Below are positions 8,718 through 17,923 of a stretch of 64,000 nt of DNA, one piece after another. The DNA comes from Maribacter cobaltidurans. GTDB taxonomy: Bacteria > Bacteroidota > Bacteroidia > Flavobacteriales > Flavobacteriaceae. The DNA is taken from contig NZ_CP022957.1 in assembly GCF_002269385.1 (NCBI RefSeq), positions 1,855,001-1,919,000 on the forward strand, written 5' to 3'. Numbering within the stretch: position 1 is the first letter of the stretch; each line of letters starts with the position of its first letter. A program made the translations under genes and the position numbers. The notes beneath the pieces were generated by a model. The model was not told the origin of the DNA. It was given only the letters and a program-made list of their open reading frames with translations, and ran no database searches.

Positions 8718-9905
8718 CTACATTTTACTATCTAAGTATTTGCCCTTTTCTTTGTGTCCAAATGATGGAATCATTTCAAAAAATAAATCGACTATAAGTT
8801 CTTTAGACCATGTTTTTTTATTTTTTATGCTTTCTATAGTATTTTCAAAATATTCAAGTTTCTTATAATCAACATTAAAATCATTTTTAACTATACCGAG
8901 TTTTTGAAAGCGACTCATATCCAATTTTTCTTGGTCCGTGAAAAATTCCTCGAAATCTTTCTCTCCAGTAGTGTCGCTATCCGAAAACAAACACGGCCAT
9001 TTACCTTCTTTAGGCAAAGTTTTGACTAAATCTCTGGCTTCTTGTTCGTCTTTACATAAAAATGGCTCAAAACCCAGGCTATTCAGGTATTTAACTGCTA
9101 TATCCGCAAAAGAAATTAAGTGAAGGTCTTCGCTTAGTTTTGGAAAGAAAATATCTCTGTTTTCTCCAAATATACATGACATTAAACAAAGTTCTCCACT
9201 CTCTTTAGGTATTACAAAATACCTTTTTATATCATTTGGTGCAACAATTGGTTGGGACTTCTTGATTCTTTGGTCAAAACCATGTAACAATGAACCATCT
9301 GAAAACGCTACATTGGCAAAACGGGCAGTAGAAATTGATATTTTGGCACTATTCCGCATTAAGAACATTTCCATAATACGTTTTGATGCCCCCATCATAT
9401 TCACTGGATTAGCTGCCTTGTCAGTTGATACACAAAAATATTTCTTAGTTCCTTTGTCGATAGCCTGTTTTATAGTCTTATCAGTGTTAAATATATTTAC
9501 CTCAATCATTCTCATTAAAGTAAATGGGTCTTTTTCACTCCTAACGTGTTTGAGAGCGGAGAGATTCAACACATAGTCATACTTACCGTCCGCTTCGATA
9601 AATGCATCATATTCACTTGAACCTATATCCAAAGCAAAAGTTTGGAAATCCCCTTCTATATAACCCAATGAACTACGAATATCTCTTACCAGTTCTACCA
9701 TGTTGTTTTCACTTATATCCACAACATGAAGTTTTTTTGGGTCTCTCTTAAATATTTCCTTTGTAACCGCCTGTCCTATAGAACCGGCTCCTCCTATTAC
9801 CAGAAAAGAGGATGTACTTACCTTCTGATATAATTCATTTTCATGAGTGGCTATATCGTTTTTAAACAATTCTTTTTCTCTTCCAATTAGGTTAAGTATT
9901 TCCAT
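8718..9905 (-). CDS. legB: NDP-N-acetylhexosamine 4,6-dehydratase (LegB/PtmB type)
   Basis: This 395-aa extended-SDR protein has the NAD-binding GGAGSIG at 38-44 and the active-site STDKA at 160-164. In place of the usual Tyr-x3-Lys it has M171-x3-K175, which is the signature of the soluble polysaccharide-type dehydratases. It lacks the membrane-spanning N-terminus of WbpM and PglF, consistent with the short LegB/PseB branch. Its reaction produces the 4-keto-6-deoxy sugar used by LegC. It is the first gene of the operon, preceded by a TTG-N19-TACTTTTG promoter and about 45 bases of leader. Confidence 0.85.
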   Translation of the reverse strand: MEILNLIGREKELFKNDIATHENELYQKVSTSSFLVIGGAGSIGQAVTKEIFKRDPKKLHVVDISENNMVELVRDIRSSLGYIEGDFQTFALDIGSSEYDAFIEADGKYDYVLNLSALKHVRSEKDPFTLMRMIEVNIFNTDKTIKQAIDKGTKKYFCVSTDKAANPVNMMGASKRIMEMFLMRNSAKISISTARFANVAFSDGSLLHGFDQRIKKSQPIVAPNDIKRYFVIPKESGELCLMSCIFGENRDIFFPKLSEDLHLISFADIAVKYLNSLGFEPFLCKDEQEARDLVKTLPKEGKWPCLFSDSDTTGEKDFEEFFTDQEKLDMSRFQKLGIVKNDFNVDYKKLEYFENTIESIKNKKTWSKELIVDLFFEMIPSFGHKEKGKYLDSKM

Positions 9906-9956
9906 AAATTAAATAGTTTCAATGCTATATAAGTATGCTATTTACTGGCCTTTTAA

Positions 9957-9986
9957 CAAAAGTACGATAATTCTTATCCTTAACAA
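9957..9986 (-). promoter_or_regulatory. promoter of the leg operon
   Basis: Read on the minus strand, a -33 TTG (9984-9986) is followed after 19 bases by TACTTTTG (9957-9964), a perfect match to the Bacteroidetes -7 consensus TAnnTTTG. Transcription should begin near 9951, about 45 bases before the legB ATG. The site lies between the rfbD pseudogene and legB, so the leg genes do not depend on read-through from the rfb genes. Confidence 0.6.
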
Positions 9987-9993
9987 GCTTTGA

Positions 9994-10394
9994 TTAATTC
10001 GCTATATTATTTTGACTTAAAATCTTATTTGTAAATTCATACCAGGTCATAGGTTCTTTATCTGTGAAATGATGAATACCAAAATCGGTCACGTTTTTTA
10101 AGATAAGATTCAAAATATATGTAGTTAAATTATTCGCTTTAGCAGGGCAACCGATTTGTGAATCAGTCACTTTAATTATCTTACCAGAACTTGCTTTTCC
10201 CAAAATGGTTTATAAAAATTATTTCCAAAATTCTGAATAAAGCCATGAGGTACGGCATTCACAGATTTAGGTTTGGTAATATCAAGTTCTTTTGAATTCT
10301 TAAATGAAAAATTCAAATCTGAATATAGCGGGGCAGCTTTTTGAATGCATTATCCCAATTGGCCATTGGCGCCTGTAACCAGAACTTTTTTCAT
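9994..10394 (-). pseudogene. rfbD: decayed dTDP-4-dehydrorhamnose reductase gene
   Basis: From an ATG at 10394 the frame reads MKKVLVTGANGQLG and then hits a TAA where the family continues, consistent with a CAA to TAA change. Past the stop it continues recognisably to KELDITKPKSVN, then jumps to HGFIQNFGNNFYK, a segment that lies about 100 residues further on in intact RfbD. A one-base frameshift follows, then the last open stretch (10203-9994) with TDSQIGCPAKANN and HFTDKEPMTWYEF. The usual last 40-50 residues are missing. The remnant thus has at least one nonsense mutation, one large internal deletion, one frameshift and a truncated end, so it cannot encode a functional reductase. Confidence 0.85.
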
Positions 10395-10939
10395 GCTCGA
10401 AATGATTTAAAGCTTGGTAAGTTCATGTACTTTTCTGAAACTACCATTTTCCATGTCCTGTGATTTTCCCAGTCAATAGACAAGTTAGAATCGTTATGAA
10501 AATTCCCCTTTCTTTATCAGGGTAATAATTATTATCACACTTATAATTAAAAATAGCTTTATTGGAAATAGTAATAAAGCCATGTGCCATTCCTTTTGGG
10601 ATAAATAAACCGTAACGGTTTTCCTAAGACAATTTGATTTTTATATGGTTTCCAAAAGTTGGACTACTTTGGCGAAGGTCTACAACTACATCTAAAACCT
10701 CTTCCATTATCACATTCACCAATTTAGCTTGAGCCGCACTTCCCTTTTGAAAATGAAGCCCTCTTAAAACTCCTTTTTTGGAAATGGATTGGTTTTCCTG
10801 AACAAAATTGATTTCATAGCCCAATTTATTTTACAATTGATCTTGTGGGAATATCTCAAAAACTTCTCTTTGACCTGTATAAAGCTCAGGTTTAATTAAA
10901 AAACATCCTTAAGTTTTGTTTCGATGATGTGATGTTCAT
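10391..10939 (-). pseudogene. rfbC: decayed dTDP-4-dehydrorhamnose 3,5-epimerase gene
   Basis: RfbC similarity is spread over several frames: IIETKLKD near the start, then LIKPELYTGQREVFEIFPQ, then the open stretch GYEINFVQENQSISKKGVLR to IKIKLS (10824-10624), then ENRYGLFIPKGMAHGFI and finally MNLPSFKSF. The breaks are a frameshift after KLKD, a TAA after FPQDQL, a TAG after IKLS and another frameshift near the C-terminus. The original layout survives: an ATGA overlap with the rfbA stop at 10936-10939 and another with rfbD at 10391-10394. The number of independent lesions argues against sequencing error. Confidence 0.87.
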
Positions 10940-11796
10940 GAAATCAAATTCATTAAATACTCGCCATAACCACTTTTGAACAGTGGTTTTGCCAAATTTT
11001 TCAATTGTTCACTATTAATATATCCTTGCCTAAATGCTACCTCTTCAATACAACCAATCTTTAGTCCTTGTCTGTCTTCAATGACCTGAACAAATTGCGA
11101 AGCCTGCATCAGGGATTCGAATGTACCCGTGTCTAACCAAGCAATGCCCTTGTCCAAAATACTGACATTTAATTTTCCTTTTTCCAAATAAGCCCTATTA
11201 ATATCAGTAATCTCCAGCTCTCCTCTATGGCTCGGCTTAATTGATGATGCTATTTGTATGACATCATTGTCAAAAAAATATATTCCCGGTATCGCGTAAT
11301 TCGATTTTGGATGTTTCGGTTTTTCAGTAATGGAAGTGACTTTACCTTTTTCGTTAAATTCTACTACACCGTAACGCTTTGGGTCATTTACATGATACCC
11401 ATAAACAATTCCTCCATCTGGGTTCGTATTTTCCTTTAACAAGGTCTCCAAACCATTGCCATAGAATATATTGTCTCCCAGAATTAAAACTACTTTACTT
11501 TGTCCTATAAATTTCTTCCCTATAATAAAAGCCTCAGCCAAACCATTGGGTCGTTGCTGGACGGCATAGGTAAATTCGCATCCGAGCTGACTTCCGTCAG
11601 ATAACAACTTCTTGAATAAGTCCAAATCATCTGGGGTAGTAATAATCAATATTTCTCGAATGCCTGCCATTAGCAAGGTAGACAAAGGGTAATAAATCAT
11701 GGGCTTGTCATAAATAGGCATGAGTTGCTTGCTTAAAGCCCTAGTTAATGGCCATAAGCGTGTACCCGACCCTCCTGCAAGAATGATACCTCTCAT
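10936..11796 (-). CDS. rfbA: glucose-1-phosphate thymidylyltransferase
   Basis: The 286-aa protein has the full length and N-terminal signature of Rml[17 protein letters not shown] followed by [17 protein letters not shown]. It converts glucose-1-phosphate and dTTP to dTDP-glucose, the first step toward dTDP-rhamnose and other dTDP-6-deoxyhexoses. It begins 2 bases after the rfbB stop and overlaps the rfbC pseudogene by 4 bases. The gene itself appears intact although the two downstream pathway genes are destroyed, so its product must be used elsewhere or the gene is newly redundant. Confidence 0.95.
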   Translation of the reverse strand: MRGIILAGGSGTRLWPLTRALSKQLMPIYDKPMIYYPLSTLLMAGIREILIITTPDDLDLFKKLLSDGSQLGCEFTYAVQQRPNGLAEAFIIGKKFIGQSKVVLILGDNIFYGNGLETLLKENTNPDGGIVYGYHVNDPKRYGVVEFNEKGKVTSITEKPKHPKSNYAIPGIYFFDNDVIQIASSIKPSHRGELEITDINRAYLEKGKLNVSILDKGIAWLDTGTFESLMQASQFVQVIEDRQGLKIGCIEEVAFRQGYINSEQLKNLAKPLFKSGYGEYLMNLIS

Positions 11797-11798
11797 TA

Positions 11799-12806
11799 TT
11801 AAATTGTATACTTATCCAAATAATAAGTTACTGTTTTTTCTAATCCCCTATCAAAGTTTTCTTTTGCCTCCCAATCAAGTTCTTTTTTAATTTTCGATGT
11901 GTCAATCGCATATCTGAAATCATGACCTGCGCGATCTTGGACAAATTTAATCTGGCTTGCATATTTTCCCTTCTTCAAGGGTTTAAGCCTATCTAAAATT
12001 GAACATACTTTATGGGCAATGGTTAAGTTGTCCTTTTCATTGTTTCCCCCTAACAAATAAGTTTCACCCGCTATTCCTTGGTTAAAGACCTTATTAATTC
12101 CAATGCAATGGTCAGACACATACAACCAATCGCGAATGTTATTCCCCTTTCCATAAATAGGAATTTCCTCGCCATTTATAGCGGTACGGATAATTGTGGG
12201 AATCAATTTTTCATCATGCTGCTTTGGTCCGTAATTATTTGAGCAATTCGTAGTCACCACATTCATATCATAAGTATGACGATAGCTTCTTACCAAAAAA
12301 TCTGCAGAGGCCTTTGAAGCGCTATAAGGACTGTTAGGTGCGTACTTTGAATCTTCTTTAAAGTACCCTTCCTCTTCTAAAGACCCAAAAACCTCATCAG
12401 TTGAAATATGGTGAAATCTATCTTTTTTTCCGTTCCAATAGGTCCTCGCTATTTCCAATAGATTAAAAGTGCCTTCAATATTTGTTCTTATAAAATCATG
12501 AGGGGAACTAATGGAATTATCTACATGGGATTCCGCCGCAAAGTGTATAACTCCTGAAATGTCATAATTTTCAAAGAGCCGAGTTACTAAAACCTTATCG
12601 CATATATCGCCTAAAATAAAGTTATATCTTGAATGATATTCAACTTCCTTAAGATTGTCCGAATTTCCAGCATAGGTAAGCTTATCCAAATTGACCACGT
12701 TTACATTTGGATTTACATCTAAAAAGTACGGAATAAAATTACTCCCTATAAAACCTGCTCCACCGGTAATTAAAACGGACTTACTCTCTTTTGGAAGCAT
12801 TTTCAT
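11799..12806 (-). CDS. rfbB: dTDP-glucose 4,6-dehydratase
   Basis: The 335-aa extended SDR has the NAD-binding [10 protein letters not shown] near residue 16, the STDEVFGSL motif and the catalytic YSASK. The next recognisable segment, [14 protein letters not shown], is typical of RmlB. It makes dTDP-4-keto-6-deoxyglucose. It starts directly after the wzz-like stop codon and is followed 2 bases later by rfbA. All catalytic motifs are present. Confidence 0.95.
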   Translation of the reverse strand: MKMLPKESKSVLITGGAGFIGSNFIPYFLDVNPNVNVVNLDKLTYAGNSDNLKEVEYHSRYNFILGDICDKVLVTRLFENYDISGVIHFAAESHVDNSISSPHDFIRTNIEGTFNLLEIARTYWNGKKDRFHHISTDEVFGSLEEEGYFKEDSKYAPNSPYSASKASADFLVRSYRHTYDMNVVTTNCSNNYGPKQHDEKLIPTIIRTAINGEEIPIYGKGNNIRDWLYVSDHCIGINKVFNQGIAGETYLLGGNNEKDNLTIAHKVCSILDRLKPLKKGKYASQIKFVQDRAGHDFRYAIDTSKIKKELDWEAKENFDRGLEKTVTYYLDKYTI

Positions 12807-13811
12807 TTAGTGAGAAGATATTTCCTTCGCCTTATTATTTAGGAAAATAAGGAACGAGATTAAGAAGAATACGCCTATAAAAATAAGAGGTAACAACACT
12901 AAGTTCTTGCCAAAAAAGGATTTTCGAACTACTTGAGGTTTTCCGAAATTAATCACATTAATTGGCTCGGTTTGTTGTACTAGCTCGATTTTCTTTGCCT
13001 CAGTATCACGTATCAATAGATTTTTATATTCGAATAAGTCTGCAATATTTACCTGCTCTTGATTATCTAAAACAATACGATCCGAAATTGAATTAGTTCC
13101 TTTTGTACCCAGACCATTTGTATAGTTAGAAATAATTTCATCTACTTGCTTTAGTAATATTTGATTCTCTTCTATACGGCTTTTCGCATTGGTCCTGCTG
13201 ATTTCAATAAGCCTTTCTAAATAAGGGTTAGAGTTTATGTATTCCATTATCTTTTCAGCAAAAATCTTTCCCGTATCACGATTTTTATAGAAGAAGGTGA
13301 TTCTGTGATTAAAAGAACTTTTGTTCTGAAGTTCTGCCCGAACAATATCAGTAATGGCTCCGGTATTTTCAAAGCTTTGAAGTAATTCCAAATACTTCAT
13401 TTCACCTTCCGTACTTTCTTTATTATAGTCAACAGCTGAAATAGTCACTTCAAGACCAGAAAAATTAATTTCATCTATCCCAATAGACTTAAAAAACAAG
13501 GTATCTTGGGAGCTAATATTCGACTGGATTTCTTCAATCACATCATACAAATAATTTTTACTTTCCAATTGCGGTTTTACAATCACCTCGGTTTTTAGTT
13601 TTTTGGATATTATTTTATTTAATCCGTAGCCTATTGCTACTCCCAAAACAAAAAGACCGATTAGTATTAAAATATTCCTTTTGAGGTACAGAAATATTCT
13701 AAGTATAAACCTAAAAATAGCATTGAATCCCCTTCCTATAAACTGGAACAGCTGCCCCAAATCGATTTCATCGGAAGTATTTTGACCATTTGTTGATTGA
13801 TTGTCCGCCAT
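12807..13811 (-). CDS. Wzz-like polysaccharide chain-length determinant
   Basis: The 334-aa inner-membrane protein has one transmembrane segment at about residues 44-66 (ILILIGLFVLGVAIGYGL), a long mostly helical periplasmic region, and a second segment near the C-terminus (LVLLPLIFIGVFFLISFLIF). This is the polysaccharide co-polymerase topology of Wzz proteins, without a fused tyrosine kinase. It probably sets the length of the O-antigen or capsule chains made by this locus. It starts 2 bases after the preceding 559-aa gene. Overall sequence conservation is low, so the assignment rests on topology and context. Confidence 0.7.
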   Translation of the reverse strand: MADNQSTNGQNTSDEIDLGQLFQFIGRGFNAIFRFILRIFLYLKRNILILIGLFVLGVAIGYGLNKIISKKLKTEVIVKPQLESKNYLYDVIEEIQSNISSQDTLFFKSIGIDEINFSGLEVTISAVDYNKESTEGEMKYLELLQSFENTGAITDIVRAELQNKSSFNHRITFFYKNRDTGKIFAEKIMEYINSNPYLERLIEISRTNAKSRIEENQILLKQVDEIISNYTNGLGTKGTNSISDRIVLDNQEQVNIADLFEYKNLLIRDTEAKKIELVQQTEPINVINFGKPQVVRKSFFGKNLVLLPLIFIGVFFLISFLIFLNNKAKEISSH

Positions 13812-13813
13812 TA

Positions 13814-15493
13814 CTATGAATTAACTATTTGTTTTAATATTCTATCCGTTATCAAATATGTGGGTTTTACTCCCGTTGTTCCCAAACCGCCCGAAGCCAA
13901 GGTACTTCCGGTTTCCAGTGGATTGTCCGAAGCATAATATGCATATCTCACTTTAACATCCTCACGTATACTTTTCCGTATCTTGGAGGCAGATTGTATC
14001 GCCTTTTGATAATGTACCCCTTCCATTTCCAAGCCTATTACGTTCCATGTAGATTCATGAAAAAACTTTAATATATCCCTATTTTGAAGGGAAGTTCCCA
14101 ATACGGTTACCATAGCACCCTCAAATACCTGTAAACCATGATTTTCAAAATCTTTGGCACATAGTTCGTTTTTAAAGGGATAATTGTCCGCCGTACCTTC
14201 AAAAATATGTGCGGAAGGAATCATCAAGTCGCCCTTTCCTCCTTCCAGTATTCCCGCTTTTCCCATTATCGATACGGATAGCACATTCAGAAACACTTCA
14301 TTTTTATCTCTTTCAAAGGGTTTCAAAAACTCGTCAATTGTCTCATAGGCCTGTTCCCCAAAAGCATAGTCCATTACAAATATAACTGGTTTTTCCTCAT
14401 CTGCTCCTTCGGAAAACTTATAATAACATGCCTTTTCACTAAATTTGGCCGTATCAAAAATCTGCACATCAATGTTTGTCCCTGAGGTATCCTCAAGGGA
14501 AATCATACCATTTGCTTCCGCTACTTCTTTGACTTTTAATCGTATGGTTTCATTGCCCACGGCACTTAAAGCCTCGAATATTTCCAATCGATTAGATTCA
14601 GGGAGTTCTTCGCTAAGCGCCTCAGTGGCAAAAAAAGAGTTCATGACACTATGCATATTCGCAGAAATGATATGAATGGGTCTTTGTAACAGATTATTCT
14701 CATCCAGCACCTTTTTAATGTCATTTGCCCAGCGCTCACCATGTATATGATGTCCCAATCGCTCTCTTAATAAGGTGCTAAAGGTGATCGATCTTTTATC
14801 TCCTGTCAACTCTTCTTCCAATGCCAGTTTTCCCAACCAATACACAATTCTTAAAAAGCGTTCCGGATTGCTTGATGTACTTAATTTGTCGTATACACTT
14901 AAAACCTCCTCAAAGGACCTTCCCAATATATTTGCCGTATGAATCAAGGCTATTTCCCTTTCAGATTGGTCCAACTCCTCCTTTTCCAAGGACTTTTCAA
15001 GTTTGGTCCAATCCCTTATGGTTTTGTTGGATTCTGGAATCAAGATTTTCTTGCATATTTTCTCGGATTCAATGAACAAAAAAGTCAAGTGGGTCAATAT
15101 ATCATATATATCAGATCTACCCCTGGTAATCTCAATGTTCATCTGCTCATCATCGATACGATAGCAATTACGCCTTCTTTTTGGCGGAATAATAGGGCTT
15201 ATATGTGAAATTCCGTAGCCTTCATCAGAAGTTAGATTGATGAACCTACATTGCTCAATTCCCTCGGGTAGCCTTTCCAATACGTATAGAAGACCGTTCA
15301 GCTCCGCCTTCTCTTCTCCTAAAGAGCCATAAATCTCTGGTCTTATGAGGAGTAGGGAGTTTTTCAATGCCTCACCGGAGACTCCCGTAGGTTTGTAAAA
15401 ACCCCTATTAAATAAGTGTCGCATGGTAATATACATGCGTTCAATGGCATTGGTAGACTCTTGTGCCCTAGTTGTTGTGACTGTTTTGCCCAT
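13814..15493 (-). CDS. conserved flavobacterial protein with nucleoside-phosphorylase-like C-terminal half
   Basis: This 559-aa protein has no signal peptide or membrane segment. It resembles what I recall as the DUF6909 family of Bacteroidetes, an identification I hold with moderate confidence. The C-terminal half contains short motifs reminiscent of the nucleoside phosphorylase/nucleosidase fold: SIMGKAGILEGGKGD, then GLEMEGVHY (compare the EMEG ribose-binding motif), then YYASDNP (compare the catalytic Asp segment). The N-terminal half is helical and unassigned. It is the first gene of a transcript leading to wzz, rfbB and rfbA, and has a TAGTTTTG promoter 13 bases upstream. Substrate and role are unknown; the fold is inferred. 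Confidence 0.6.
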   Translation of the reverse strand: MGKTVTTTRAQESTNAIERMYITMRHLFNRGFYKPTGVSGEALKNSLLLIRPEIYGSLGEEKAELNGLLYVLERLPEGIEQCRFINLTSDEGYGISHISPIIPPKRRRNCYRIDDEQMNIEITRGRSDIYDILTHLTFLFIESEKICKKILIPESNKTIRDWTKLEKSLEKEELDQSEREIALIHTANILGRSFEEVLSVYDKLSTSSNPERFLRIVYWLGKLALEEELTGDKRSITFSTLLRERLGHHIHGERWANDIKKVLDENNLLQRPIHIISANMHSVMNSFFATEALSEELPESNRLEIFEALSAVGNETIRLKVKEVAEANGMISLEDTSGTNIDVQIFDTAKFSEKACYYKFSEGADEEKPVIFVMDYAFGEQAYETIDEFLKPFERDKNEVFLNVLSVSIMGKAGILEGGKGDLMIPSAHIFEGTADNYPFKNELCAKDFENHGLQVFEGAMVTVLGTSLQNRDILKFFHESTWNVIGLEMEGVHYQKAIQSASKIRKSIREDVKVRYAYYASDNPLETGSTLASGGLGTTGVKPTYLITDRILKQIVNS

Positions 15494-15506
15494 AAGAGAT
15501 TTCCCG

Positions 15507-15538
15507 CAAAACTACAATTATTATTTTGTTTTGATCAA
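15507..15538 (-). promoter_or_regulatory. promoter of the 559-aa gene and the downstream wzz-rfb genes
   Basis: On the minus strand, TTG (15536-15538), 21 bases, then TAGTTTTG (15507-15514) fit the Bacteroidetes -33/-7 consensus. The -7 element ends 13 bases before the ATG at 15493, predicting a very short leader. Because the genes downstream are spaced by only a few bases, this promoter probably drives the whole 559-aa/wzz/rfbB/rfbA unit. Confidence 0.5.
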
Positions 15539-15543
15539 GATGA

Positions 15544-17043
15544 TTATGTTGATCTAAATTCATTCAATCTATCCGCTACACTTCGATCATTTGCCAGCCT
15601 TTGGACTTTATTTTGACCACCCAATTTGCCTATAGACTTCATATAATCCCTAAAACCTCCTTTTTTTATTTTGGCTATTTTCAATGGTTGCAGGACCTTC
15701 CCGTCTATCAAATCGAAATAGTAGCTATTCTGATTCTGCAAGGCCTTATCTAAGATACTATTGAACTTTTGTATATCCGATGGTTCCCTTTCAAATTCAA
15801 TAAACCATTCGTGGTAGGGCAGTTCTTCATTTTCCGGAGTTATTTGTGGTGCTACGGTAAACTCGTTGATTTTTGCATCGGTTTCCTTGGTAGCTTCCAA
15901 CATAGCCTCTTCAACTTCCTTGGCAATAACATGTTCCCCAAAGGCCGATATAAAATGCTTCACCCTCCCAGAAACTACAACCTTGTACGGTTTTAAAGAA
16001 ACAAACCGAATGGTATCTCCAAGATTATAGGCCCAAAGCCCTGCATCTGTAGAGATAATCATTACATAGTCCACATTGATTTCAACCTGTTCTATGGTCA
16101 ACCTTTTTCTAATTTCTTGATGAAATTCATCCACCCTTATAAATTCATAGAAAATACCGGAATCCAATAGCAATAACATTCCCTTCTTAACCTGTGAATC
16201 TTGATAGGCAAAAAAACCTTCACTGGCGGGAAAAAGTTCAATGCTTGGCACTTTACTTCCTATGAGTTCCTCAAACTTTTTTCTATAGGGCTCGTAATTG
16301 ACACCACCATAGATAAAAAGTTCAAAATTAGGGAACAAGTCTCCAATATTCCGATTGGTTTTTTCTTTGAGTTTCTCAAAATACATTTGGACCCATGAAG
16401 GGATTCCTGCGATGACCGTCATGTTCTCATCTTTGGTCTCCTCTACAATGGTATTCACCTTGGTCTCCCAATCTTCAATACAATTGGTCTCCCAACTGGG
16501 CAGTCTATTTTTTTGAAGATAATTGGGAACATAATGCGCGGAAATGCCTGAGAGCCTTCCCAATTGTATTCCATTCTTTTCGGTGAGTTCTGGACTGCCC
16601 TGTAAAAAAATCATCTTCCCGTCCACAAAGTCAGCTCTTCCTGTTTCGTTGATATAAGTGAGAATGGCATTCCTGGAAGCCTCAACCTGATTCTTTATGG
16701 ATTCCTTTGTGATGGGAATATACTTGGCTCCTGAAGTTGTTCCCGATGTCTTGGCAAAATAAAGCGGTTTTCCTGGCCAGAGTATATCCCTAGCACCATC
16801 GACTACTTGGTTTACATAAGATTTAAGTTCCTCATAGTCCCTTACCGGTACATTTTCGATGAAATCTTGATGTGTTTGAATTTTTTTAAAGTTATGGTCC
16901 TTGCCAAATTTGGTTTCCCCTCCTTTTTCGATCAGCTCATTGAAAACCTTTTGCTGCGTTCCATGGGGATTATTGACCCACTTTCTGGTTTTGGCCACAA
17001 TTCGTTTGGCGAAAATCTTTGCTGCAAATGCTTTTAAGGACAT
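15544..17043 (-). CDS. GH3 family acyl-adenylating enzyme
   Basis: The 499-aa protein belongs to the GH3 (auxin-responsive promoter) family. It has the adenylate-forming P-loop-like motif KTSGTTSGAKYIPITKES near residue 100 and a second segment, IFYEFIRVDEFHQ, near residue 290. Plant GH3 enzymes adenylate carboxylic-acid hormones and conjugate them to amino acids. Bacterial homologues are common in Bacteroidetes, with unknown substrates. It is 5 bases from the upstream M23 peptidase gene and thus probably co-transcribed from that gene's promoter. No transmembrane segment is visible. Confidence 0.85.
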   Translation of the reverse strand: MSLKAFAAKIFAKRIVAKTRKWVNNPHGTQQKVFNELIEKGGETKFGKDHNFKKIQTHQDFIENVPVRDYEELKSYVNQVVDGARDILWPGKPLYFAKTSGTTSGAKYIPITKESIKNQVEASRNAILTYINETGRADFVDGKMIFLQGSPELTEKNGIQLGRLSGISAHYVPNYLQKNRLPSWETNCIEDWETKVNTIVEETKDENMTVIAGIPSWVQMYFEKLKEKTNRNIGDLFPNFELFIYGGVNYEPYRKKFEELIGSKVPSIELFPASEGFFAYQDSQVKKGMLLLLDSGIFYEFIRVDEFHQEIRKRLTIEQVEINVDYVMIISTDAGLWAYNLGDTIRFVSLKPYKVVVSGRVKHFISAFGEHVIAKEVEEAMLEATKETDAKINEFTVAPQITPENEELPYHEWFIEFEREPSDIQKFNSILDKALQNQNSYYFDLIDGKVLQPLKIAKIKKGGFRDYMKSIGKLGGQNKVQRLANDRSVADRLNEFRST

Positions 17044-17048
17044 GATAC

Positions 17049-17918
17049 CTAATTGAAATCAATAAAATTCTGAGGGTCTACGGGGTTACCCTCGTCCCAA
17101 AGTTCAAAATGCAAATGAGGTCCCGTAGTAAATTCGCCTGTATTTCCTACTGAAGCTATAACTTCGCCCCCTCTAACAACATCTCCTTGGAACTTGGCCA
17201 AAGACCCATTGTGCTTATACACGCTCAATAGACCATCTTGGTGCTCCAAGATAATAACATACCCTGTATCTGCGGTCCATTCCGAAAATATAACAGTTCC
17301 GTTTGCCACTGCCTTTACAGGTGTGTCCTTGGGGGCTACAATGTCAACGGCAAAATGCTTGCGTTCCAAATCATAATTCATGGAAACTGTTCCCGATACA
17401 GGAGGAAAAAGCACTAAATTTTTTCTATTGGGGTCCCTTTCGAACAAATTATACTTGTCCTCTAAGGCTACCTCCGCCCTTAAAAGTGAATCTTCCCGCG
17501 TTGGTGTTAAATCCACTGTGGAAGGGTCTATTTTAAACTGTTCAAAAAGTGAGTCCCTGTTAATCTCATTGTTTTCAATATCTCCTTTTAAAACCATGCG
17601 AATATTATCTAAATACCTATTGGTATAATTAAGGGTTCTTACCAAGGAATCCGTTTTATAGGTAAGTTCAGTAGCCTGTCTTTTTAATTTTGTGGACGAA
17701 TATCCTGGGATATATTCCCGTAACGGGGTAAATGCAATGAGAAGAATGGTTAGCCCTATTAGTCCGATCATGAATAAGGATCCTGTTACAAAAACGTTCA
17801 ACCGGCTAAGCTTGAAGGAAATTTTTTCCTCAAAAGTACTTTCGTTCAGTATTACCAAGCGATACTTGTGGAGTAACTTCCGCTTTATTTGCTTTCGTCT
17901 TTTTACTTTTTTGGCCAT
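17049..17918 (-). CDS. M23 family membrane-anchored metalloendopeptidase
   Basis: The 289-aa protein has a very basic N-terminus (residues 1-20), one transmembrane helix at about 43-63, a coiled linker, and a C-terminal LytM/M23 domain. The zinc ligands are visible as H188 and D192 (HFAVDI) and in GPHLHFELW (H268, H270). The family cuts peptide cross-links of peptidoglycan. Because the ligands are complete it is probably active and not an EnvC-like regulator. A TATCTTTG element ends 5 bases before the ATG, so the mRNA may be nearly leaderless. Confidence 0.88.
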   Translation of the reverse strand: MAKKVKRRKQIKRKLLHKYRLVILNESTFEEKISFKLSRLNVFVTGSLFMIGLIGLTILLIAFTPLREYIPGYSSTKLKRQATELTYKTDSLVRTLNYTNRYLDNIRMVLKGDIENNEINRDSLFEQFKIDPSTVDLTPTREDSLLRAEVALEDKYNLFERDPNRKNLVLFPPVSGTVSMNYDLERKHFAVDIVAPKDTPVKAVANGTVIFSEWTADTGYVIILEHQDGLLSVYKHNGSLAKFQGDVVRGGEVIASVGNTGEFTTGPHLHFELWDEGNPVDPQNFIDFN

Positions 17919-17923
17919 CTTAA

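Noticed and set aside
10624..10824. A separate small gene of 66 codons
   Set aside because: Its sequence is the middle of RfbC, and flanking RfbC similarity continues in other frames past stop codons; it is part of the pseudogene.
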